In this document: one piece after another, positions 55,365 through 64,000 of the stretch | How positions within the stretch are numbered: the stretch's first letter is position 1 | Layout of the letters: every line of letters starts with the position of its first letter | NCBI GenBank assembly: GCA_964017195.1 | Contig: OZ024894.1 | Coordinates: 4,676,347 to 4,740,346, forward strand | Reading direction: 5' to 3' | Source of the DNA: Siderastrea radians | Taxonomy: Eukaryota; Cnidaria; Anthozoa; Scleractinia; Rhizangiidae | DNA: 64,000 nt | Position numbers and translations under genes: made by a program | The notes under the pieces: generated by a model | What the model saw: only the letters and a program-made list of their open reading frames with translations | Told to the model about the DNA's origin: nothing | The model's database searches: none

Positions 55365-57013
55365 ACATGAAAAACGCCAGTCTTGCCCGGCTCCTTGGCG
55401 AGAGATCTCAACACACCGGCATAACTGGAGGAAGTTATTCAAAACCCATTGTTTACAATGCAAATGTCAAAGTGGCAAAATTTAACACCAAACGGACTCT
55501 CTAAACTTACCTTCTGTTGACTTTGGAAATTCTCTTTTTTTAATCGATATTATGATTTAATGGTTATATTGTATATACAATGTTGATTTCTATCGTCTCA
55601 TGCGAAGAAAAGATGAAACGAAGAAAGTCTATCTCATTTCATTACCTGTATTAATGAGGAACCGTTTGAAGTCATTTTTCAGATCAACCACTGGTGCAAG
55701 TGCCTTACATTATTTCATCCGATTTTTTTTCTGATACATTTAGAACTAAGCTGAACCTGTTTGGGCCAAGTAAATATTCAGACCTCCTGAAATGCTTAAA
55801 AGTATAACACAGACAACAAGAATCAGCCAAAAGGACTTGCTATTACTGCGTTAATAAGCTGGTTCGTGTGGCCTTTTTACTCATTTCAAATGGCCTTTCC
55901 TCTTTATGACATGCTGCAATCTCACAGAGAACAAGAATCAGCCAAAAGTGACTTGCTATTACTGTATTAATAAACTGGTTCGTGCACACTTTTGCCGTCA
56001 TTCCAAATGACCTTTCCTCTTTATGACATGCAGTCTCACGTACTGAATTCGAAGTGAAGGTGACGTCATCAGGTACATCCCACAGGAAACAACCACATCC
56101 GCTAAGGAAGGCAATAGTAAAGCTGTAAATAGCCTGAGAACTAAGAGGCGTATCTGGCTGAGAAACAACAAAGAAAAATACGCCTGTGTGCGTGTTCGCA
56201 CGCTAGGTTATGCAAGCATTATAAAAAGGTTTAAGTACGGGCAATTTCTACCTATGGGAAAACGTTTCCACTTTGCTACACGTAAACAGACCCTCTGCAG
56301 TTGCCAAATAAGGTTGTTAATCGTAAATGAAACTACATCTTGTAGCCATCCATTCTGGATTGTTGAAAATCGTTTTCAATTTTTGCGCTCGATACAAAAG
56401 CAACCGGCTGGCTTTTGTCACCGGAGTTCAAAACTAAACAATCATTTCAATGTTTACAATAGAAGCGTACTCGCAAAGGATCGCCCCAATGATGAGGAAG
56501 ACTACTCACTTGTGGAAGATAGTCGAAAAGAAAAGGCTCTAATATCAGAGTTTCACAGGGAACCAACTCCCAACGGGATTTCATGAAGGTGGTCTCAAAA
56601 GAGTGGTCTTAAATGTACAATTAACAGTATATTAAACAAGGTGAAGCTCTTCTTCCGTTATTTCTTCAAATGGTAGACATGAATTTGGGCATTCTTACGT
56701 AATGAGAAAAAAGGGGAAATTTCACATTTTTTGAAATTCCACCTACGCTGATCATACGATTTTACCTTAAATGACCAGCTAGTTGGTCTAAGGTTTCGCG
56801 CCCTCTTTAATTTTCCTTGTTGCTATTCCGTAATCCCTGTGAGTCTAGCTATAACTATGTTTCAATTCCAACATTCACTCACATTTTTAGTGAGTTCCAT
56901 TTCCAAGAGCGAACCTTTCTACAACTTGTACAGACCAGCGTGCGAGATCTTGAACTACTTCTAACTTTAGAGAAAAAAAGATATAGTAAATTTTACTGTA
57001 ATATTCATCCACG
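55365..57013. other. 5' flank of membrane-protein gene, unit 2
   Basis: Collinear with 42,503-43,977 of unit 1. No exon supported. Contains a local duplication: ACAAGAATCAGCCAAAA...CTTGCTATTACTG occurs at 55,817 and again at 55,929. A segment at about 56,915-56,955 next to the gene start is missing from unit 1. Confidence 0.45.
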
Positions 57014-58911
57014 ATGAGAACGCTAAGGATCAACGTTAAGTTCTCGATATATTATTCTATTATTCCTGTTTGCCTCTTCATGAGGATTTCTTCTGCTGCT
57101 ACCTTCAATTGCTCCAAAGGTAAGGTCAAGTACAGTAAAAAAAAAAGTCTTTGGCGCATTATAATATAAATTTGTTTGCGAGGTTTACCCTACTTAACGA
57201 CTGAGCAGAATCGCAGACGGACTCTTTGGTAGCTAAGTGCAGAAAAATACATCAATTTTCAGTCCAAATTATGACAAATGAAATGTTTGCAATCTCAGTT
57301 GGCAAGTTAGATTTTACGTGTGCTCAGAATTGCTCAGACAGACCTTTTCTATCTTAAACTGAATCATGTCGTGTTAAGCCTTTAACATTTGACATTTGGG
57401 AGAGGAGCTGTCTTATCGAATCAAATCAGTTCGAAGATTTGTCTTTCGCAAACTTGGCTAAGTGCGCAGAGTACAGAGTTGTTGTTGTTGTTTTCCTTTT
57501 TTGTGTTTTGTTTTTTTTTTTTTTCACAAAATATATATTTCCATTTCATAGTGAAACGTAGCTGGGGCGAGTCATAACAGGTAAAGACCTAAAAACTGTT
57601 TTCAAAATATCGAGTAAACACGCAAGAGCGCCAAGCTCGCGAAGACCAAAAAGGCCTATGAGCAAATTTCTCAAACCTTCTCTCTCTTCGTTTCTCTCGT
57701 CGTGTCTCAAAAAAACGGTAATTGTCTCTTTCTATTTCTTCCAGTTAAAAGAAAAAAGTTTCTTTTAAAACTGAATTCAATTTCCTCTTTAAAACAGTAT
57801 TTTAAGTTTATACAGCACTGTATTCTTTCTTGGTAATTGGTTTCCCTTTTGGCTTCTTTGTTTTTTGGCACCTACGTAAGATCAAGTTGAATTTTTAGTT
57901 TTGTAGTTTATTTTTCATTTTTTTTCAAATTTCGACCTTCTGTTATTGAATGTTTTCTCTCCTTTTGAGGTAATTTTAGTGACTTTTATTATATTGTGGT
58001 GAATTCACGAAATTCGTCACCTTCAGGATCACGGATTCCTAAGACAATGATGTGATTTCTACTTCATAGGAAGCGATAAAGGCAAAAATGGAACCGTTAT
58101 TTTTTAGCTTACTATGTACACAAGACTAGTTAATCAGTGTTCATAAGAAAAAAGTTCAACTTATGCTTGAGCAAACCAAAAAGAAATTTTATTTGGGTTA
58201 ATTTTTTTAATTATTTAGACATTATCACTGTATTATTTTAAAGTGACTAAAATAAGTGAAATCTCACATTCTCAAGAAATCTACCAACGATGTTCCGTTT
58301 ATTGCTTCATCGTTCTTTCACAATTGACCAAAGGAGCATGATTTCCCATAATTTTTCAGTTAAACGATAGACATTATCTTAGAATTTTTAACGAGCGAAG
58401 AAGTTGACACTTCACATTTTTCGAGGAATCCACCTCCAATGATCCGTTTATCGTCTCATTGTAGGCGGAGCCGTCGAAAAATTTGAAAAATACTCGTACT
58501 TACAAATCGTTCAGACTACTGAGATAATAGCGTCACTCTTCTCACCTTTACAGCTTTCTTTTTTGATGAATTGCTAGTCTGTTATTTTCCTTTTTATAAC
58601 ATGTAGGTCCAGAGGAAAATCATAATACCAAAGAACATACAGGCCGACAAGCTGAACGAAAGAATGATTTCTTGACACCATTCTTCTACGGCGCTGTCGT
58701 AGGAGTTGGGTTCGTGGCGTTAGTAACGCCAATTGTTTTCACAGTGTACTGGGTGCTGAAGAAACAAAGATGGCTCAAGCGACCGCACTACTACGTCGTT
58801 CGTATCGAGCTGATTGAAGGGTTCAGAGGGAATCACGGAAACGGAGGTACAAAACAGCGCGTCGAATCACATCCAGATAAAACTGGACGACACTATGCAA
58901 CACTTGTTTAA
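57014..58911 (+). CDS. Small single-pass membrane protein, copy 2
   Basis: Exons 57,014-57,119 (106 nt) and 58,607-58,911 (305 nt), same phase-1 intron as copy 1 (1,487 versus 1,489 bp); 136 residues. The leader (SIIPVCLFMRISSAATFNCS) gains a proline in the hydrophobic core and a cysteine next to it; it is still plausibly a signal peptide but weaker. Membrane span FFYGAVVGVGFVALVTPIVF, then KKQRWLKRPHYYVV and an identical IELIEGFRGNHG. All differences from copy 1 are substitutions; no stop or indel, which favours both copies being functional. Family unknown. Confidence 0.72.
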
Positions 58912-59465
58912 TTTTGGATATTGAACTTTTGGAAGCCGATTCTAACGATTCCGCTTTGACTTAACTAAAGATACTGAAGAATTAAAACATGCACTTTTTT
59001 GTAAACAATGGATCGCGATTTACAGCAATGCTTTAAGCCACCTAAGTTCGGGTTTTTTTTTTAATTCTTCCAAAATTTTATTTTGGGTTCACGTTTTATC
59101 CACGCGAAGGACAGCTCTACCTGATTTTATACTACTCAATGATCAGTAAAAGTCTCTGTTGTGTGACTTCAGATTAAGATTCCCTTTCTTAATTTCAAGT
59201 TTTACCGACAATTATTGGCTTTTTGAAAGAGCAAACTTATTCATGTTGGAATTGAAAATCTTTAACCTTCTTTTCCTAAAAAAGGCAATTTGAAGCTGAC
59301 ACAAAATTTACATCTAGTTTACCTCACTTTCATGAACTTTCGCTATTAGTGGGCGCAACTATAACAACCGACAACAACAAATTAAAGTAAAACGTTGTTT
59401 CGCAATGCCTAGAGTTTCATTCATAGCACAACAATTTACAAGAGAAAACAGCAGCTATACGTTAT

Positions 59466-59626
59466 AGCCCGATTCTCAGACGGTCCGAGGTCGCTTGCCC
59501 AAACTCCCTCCTCAGTTTGGACGAGCGACCTCGGACCGTCTGAGAATCACGGTCCGAGGTCACTCACCCAAACTGAGGACGGAGTTTGGGCGAGCGACCT
59601 CGGACCGTCTGAGAATCAGGCTACTA
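59466..59626. mobile_element. Hairpin element, unit 2 (expanded)
   Basis: Same hairpin as 46,436-46,528, here with a second nested copy in tandem, so that GGTCCGAGGTCRCTYRCCCAAACT occurs in both orientations more than once. Confidence 0.85.
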
Positions 59627-59749
59627 TAAGTTATTGTATGAATTTTTTCAAAAAGGAAGAAAGTTCTAGAAAGATAGTAGATCGATTTTCATGTCAGATA
59701 GAGTGAGATAATCACTAAAATGCAAAAGAAAAAAGGTAATCTCCTCCAG

Positions 59750-59823
59750 AGGCACCGATGGGATTCGAACCCATGACCTCCTGTTTACTAGACAGGCGCT
59801 CTAACCAACTGAGCTACGGCGCC
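59750..59823 (-). tRNA. tRNA-Thr (anticodon AGU)
   Basis: 74 nt, minus strand. Acceptor GGCGCCG/CGGTGCC (one G-U), D arm TAGCTCAGTTGGTTAGAG, anticodon stem CCTGT/ACAGG around CTAGTAA (AGT), T arm TGGGTTCGAATCCCA. All elements intact. Confidence 0.95.
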
Positions 59824-60330
59824 ATGCGAATGCTTAACGTTATGTCATATCTGATTACATGAAGGGTTTGGGTTTTCTAATGTATTTCTTATTCTTCAAA
59901 ACTTGTCAAAGAAAATGCGTTCTATTTGCTTGATTGGTAAGCTCTTTAAAGCGCCCTAGGGAATACTAAAAGCATTTTTAACCGATGATATCGGATGAGG
60001 TATGCCAGGGACATGGGTCGAACTCGCATCCATCCTTCGGGACCTCTCTACTAAACACAAACGCCCGGAAACTATTTACTAGTAAATTTAATCCGCCGGT
60101 CATTGTTAACTGGTGAATATGCTCCGCCCAAACCGCTATTTACTTGAACAAGACCGTCTCAGATTTTGTCACATTGGACTAGCATAAGTCTCTGAACTCC
60201 CACATTTGAGTTAAAGTTAAAGGAAAAAACAGGCGGCACAGAATTACTCGTAAGGACAAAAGCACATACGCCACTGATTTCAAGGTGATCCAGGTTATAA
60301 TTACTAGATGTTCTAAATAAAAGAAAAATT

Positions 60331-60402
60331 GGGCCTGTCCGGGAGTCGAACCCGGGACCTCTCGCACCCTAAGCGAGAATCATGCCACTAGACCAACAGG
60401 CC
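60331..60402 (-). tRNA. tRNA-Pro (anticodon AGG), unit 2
   Basis: Identical over 72 nt to 47,221-47,292. All arms paired. Confidence 0.95.
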
Positions 60403-60836
60403 CCACACACACAAGGTTAAAAAATTAAAACTTAAAAGATATCAAAATTAAAATACGTTATTTATTAATTAATCATAGCGGTTTAAATAACATTGATCAA
60501 TAAACTAATGTTGTGTTTGCCTCGACCTCTTTCTTGAAACTTTGTTACGAAAATGTTCTTATTTATTTGTAAGTGAGTTGATGAAAGCTAATATTCAAAC
60601 AAAAGGTCTTTGAACGTTGCCTCGTTTTCGACAAAGAAGAAAGAGACAACTCGAATGGAAATGGCCTCGATGACATTATCTCCCACGGAGTCCACGATCC
60701 TCAGCTGGTTGTTTGTCTTGGAAAAATTCACTTTAAAATAATTTATGGTTTTCTATCTTCGACAATTAGCCTGCGTAGTAAGAGCTTCGTAGGCGCGTTT
60801 AAAGCGTTTTTTGCTTTTTGTCCACACCAATTTTCG

Positions 60837-62530
60837 AACGACCTTATACAGTCAGTAACAAACATTACAGTATGTTGCCCATTCTGACCACTTCAGTTTA
60901 AAAAGGCTCTATCTCCCTTCACTAGGGAGAACAAGTTGTGAAATTTGGCCCTGACCCAGCAAATTTAGTGGCAATTACTATAACGTTAAAATGTTGACGT
61001 TTTCAGTTGAGTATCCGTTGCGCAATTTAAATTTTTGAAAAGGTCATACGTTGCCCAGTATCCGTACACCGGGCCCAGTATCCGACCATGGCAATAAGTG
61101 TGTTATCCACAGATCATTTCAAAACGCAAGCCACATGTACTTAACTTTTAAGATCACTCAAGTAGTTAGGTGTTTGAATCGGAAATAGAATTGAGGTTGT
61201 AAGGCCTGATACTAGCGTCATGATAAATAGATGTTGCTTTAAATACCGTCACCACTGGCATCGAAATCTTTTCTGTACAAAGGAAACCGAAATGTTCGAA
61301 ATTTGAATGATTTTGAAGTCGTCCAAATTGTCCGACGTGACGTGGATCACATCTTCGTTACCTGATGTTAAACGTGACTTTCCTAGCAGACAAACACACG
61401 GAAAGTGATTTGCCTCGAATAATAACTAAAGCCAGCCACTCTTTACAGAATTTTCTATGGCTAGCCATTTAATAATAATAGCCATTTTTAAATAATACTT
61501 TTGATATCAGTTTAAGTGCCGAAATAAATTTTGTAGAAGCCTTTAAAATAATTTTAGACATCAACAGAAAACTGGTCGGATACTGAGCACCTTAGCTCGA
61601 AACTGAGTCAAAACTATTAACTTCTGTTTTGCTAAAAATTTTGAAGCTAATTAGAAATTCAATTAAGCTCTGAATACGTTATCTCTCTAATTCTAATAAC
61701 GCCAAATTTCTTGATTTTTCCTTGAAAATATCGCAGATAACAGACCCTCATTTGAATAACAGTAATTTCACTACGTAGTAAAAAACGTCAAATTTATCCC
61801 TCGAGGTTTTACTCATCTAAACAGAGCGGCAACTTCTACAAGTCTCCGTTGCGCAATAAGGCCATTAAACCAAGTAATCGGAAGCTGAAATAATATTCGT
61901 TTTTTCGGAATACTTAGTTTTTCGCCAATTTTTAAGTCCGCACGAAACATTTAAGTTGAAGTTTTGTTGGTCGGATACTGGTACCGGTCGGATACTGGGT
62001 AACATACTGTATCACAAGAAAGTGCGTACCGCGGCTCAGGATTAGCATATTAATGGCGCTTCCTTAGGACATCTTCAATGCAGACTTAAAGTTTAAGCCA
62101 AAATCGAACTTGAATTGATGAATTCCTCCATCTCCTCTGCGACTTGACAAAGAATTGAAGCAAATGATACAATGCTCGAGATCGTGCAACTGTTATCACT
62201 CATAACAAAAAGCAAGTTGAACAACGTATTTGTTAGCGCCAGGATAAATTACCTGAATTCTTTTAATTAATTCTTTTGCCGTTCAACATGTTGATTGTTG
62301 TTCAAAGGAGCAGAGACTGTTCTGTTTCGTTCGACAATGTTCAAGATGTTGAATAACCTTTTTTCATCATTCGACACGGCATGCATGATAAACAGTTCAA
62401 CATTTTTTAGACATTATTCGCAACATTTTTTATCCCGGCTTTAAAGGAAACAACTTCAATTACTAAGTTCAAGATTGTGATTAAGGATAACGAACGTTTG
62501 GAGAAAACTTAATTTTATCCGTTGTTTAAG
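60837..62530. repeat. Second tandem array, partial unit 3
   Basis: Starts like unit 2 (including its own copy of the inverted-repeat element) and stays collinear to GTTGTTTAAG at 62,530, where similarity to both other units ends abruptly. It therefore stops before the membrane-protein gene. Confidence 0.82.
60868..62009. mobile_element. TA-flanked inverted-repeat element (1,142 bp), unit 3
   Basis: Copy of 47,756-48,817 with ends CAGTATGTTGCCCA and GGGTAACATACTG and TA on both sides. An extra GGTCGGATACTGGTACC occurs near its right end. Confidence 0.8.
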
Positions 62531-63893
62531 AGGCTCTGACTGTAAATATCGAGAATCGTTGGACAAGCTCAAAAAATCGAAAATCCTGATATCTTGCCAG
62601 AAGAACACCTTTGGGGAGCTATCTTCGAAAATATTACTTAAACCTTCTGTGATTCTATTGTTTTCGAGAAATTCGGAAAAAACGGTTTTGCTCAATTAAT
62701 TATGCAAAATCAGGTTTAAAATTAAACAAATTGAATGCGCTTGTTTGTAAACAACTTGCAACGCCAGAAAACAATTTTAATTTTATATGATAGCAATACT
62801 CTTCTACTTTCTATCAATGGGAATTGCGTGGTGTTTTGCTATATTTATGTGGTTTGGTGGTTCTTTGAAACAAAGGCATTTTGCGCACTTCCGAAAAAGG
62901 CAAAAGTTAGTAAACTTCTTGGTATGTCTAATATCGAATTGAAATAAACACTGTGATAAAGTTTGGCCCTACTTCTATTACGATATGAAATAAAAAATCT
63001 GGGTAATTCAGGCTCGCGCTGACAAAAACAAAAATTCGCGAACCAGTGTTGCCAAAATTTGCATAATTTGGATAATAGGAAAAAAAACTGTAATGGAAGG
63101 ACGACTTGAAATATGACAAATCGTTTACCGTAACTATTTTTAGATGGTCTTTCTACTAGATGATCTTCATCATTTATCTTTCTGAAGAATTACGAACAAA
63201 TTTGGAAAATTGTTGGTGAAACTTAAGAGTGCAGTGGGTTGTCATATTTTGTCAGATGTCTTTACTCTGCAGCACCAGTGGCCTTTCTTTGTTATTTGCA
63301 GTTTCTTTAGGAAAATACTAATGTTCTCGAAAATCCAAACGATTTCTTTTATTAATCATTAAAGTTGACGTACACGTATAAATTGAGAGCTAAAATGGCT
63401 GTGTAAGGTTAAAGGAACACAAAGTACCACTCAAAATAATCAAGTCACGCAACCGATCACTGCACGTTCATGCAAACGTGAAAATATTCTTCAATGAAAA
63501 TCTTTTCCTCCAAAACTGTGAAAGAGTTCTCAGCGACCTTGCAAAGTAAAACCAAACAAACTGTGTATTGATATCTCTTAGATATACAGCCGCATTAATA
63601 CCGATCCCGCTGCCAGGACGTCCGTGGTTTACGTTTAATTTTAAACATATTTATACAAGTGTAACAATATTGATAGGAACAGCACATGTTTTGACAAATA
63701 CGTATAAATCATAATAATAATGATACACTTTTGCTTCCTGGCCAAAATAGGGTCATTTCAAAAAGTCGCCCAAAATCTTAGTAGCCGTTTGAAAAGAGCG
63801 ATCGAGTCACGTACACAACAACATACTATGTCGCAGTTTTCATCTCTCGAAGAGAAAGGTGTCATATGTATACGAAACTAATTCTAGACTTGC
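62531..63893. other. Single-copy stretch, no gene seen
   Basis: Beyond the end of unit 3 the sequence is not repeated in the window. No exon, tRNA or clear element is supported; the short frames at 62,456-62,695, 62,735-62,947 and 62,928-63,119 carry no recognisable motif. Confidence 0.4.
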
Positions 63894-63988
63894 CTGTCGG
63901 AATTTTCGTCCCAGTAGAATATCAGCTCTGCATGACAGTATGCCCCAAACACAGGGACGCGTACGGTATTCGCTGGAGAACTAGCCAT
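63894..63988 (-). CDS. Weak candidate first exon at right edge
   Basis: ATG at 63,988 opens 31 codons (MASSPANTVRVPVFGAYCHA, then ELIFYWDENSD) that end at AG|GCAAGT, a consensus GC donor. No family recognised and no second exon found to the left, so this may be chance. Confidence 0.22.
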
Positions 63989-64000
63989 GCATAAAACAGC

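Larger units (their letters stand above)
47733..60836. repeat. Second tandem array, unit 2 (13.1 kb with insertions)
   Basis: Same layout as unit 1. Subtracting the 1,062-bp inverted-repeat element (plus TA) and the 5,431-bp retrotransposon leaves about 6.6 kb, close to unit 1. Confidence 0.85.

Overview
The window is eukaryotic nuclear DNA, most likely from an anthozoan cnidarian and probably a stony coral. It is AT-rich, with short exons in long introns, extracellular mosaic proteins (EGF, sushi, HYR, GCC2/GCC3, Ig, PLAT modules), many short foldback elements, a tyrosine-recombinase retrotransposon, tRNA-derived SINEs and a dispersed ~105-bp satellite. The species cannot be named from sequence alone.

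Left part (1 to about 41,490): two paralogous minus-strand genes lie in tandem, start codon to start codon 26,857 bp apart (10,602 and 37,459). The second is complete as I reconstruct it: 22 coding exons from 37,459 down to a stop at 17,393, 3,096 nt, 1,031 residues, with every junction in frame. Order: signal peptide, PLAT, partial EGF, three EGF, two sushi, two HYR, sushi-like, two GCC2/GCC3, Ig, linker, GCC2/GCC3, Ig. The first gene shows exons 1-11, identical in length exon by exon, and runs off the left edge. The duplicated block is at least 14.5 kb (about 1-14,540 and 26,650-41,375). Later insertions differ between the copies, so each copy serves as an empty-site control for the other. 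Between the genes lie a Crypton-type gene fragment, a 104-bp palindrome, satellite arrays and a tRNA-Pro(UGG).

Right part (41,494 to about 62,530): a second, independent tandem array with units starting at 41,494, 47,733 and 60,837 (the third is cut short at about 62,530). Each full unit carries a foldback element, a two-exon plus-strand gene for a 136-residue single-pass membrane protein, a hairpin element, tRNA-Thr(AGU) (broken in unit 1) and tRNA-Pro(AGG). Unit 2 has been hit by a 5.43-kb Ngaro/PAT-type retrotransposon (48,996-54,426) with split direct repeats and decayed gag, RT-RNase H and tyrosine-recombinase frames. A TA-flanked inverted-repeat element sits at the start of units 2 and 3 but not unit 1.

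The last 1.5 kb is single-copy sequence with no gene I can support beyond a weak first-exon candidate at the right edge. The two systems most worth attention are the secreted PLAT-EGF-sushi-HYR-GCC-Ig family and the small membrane protein, whose first exon differs between copies about three times as much as its second. Functions for both are inferred, not shown.
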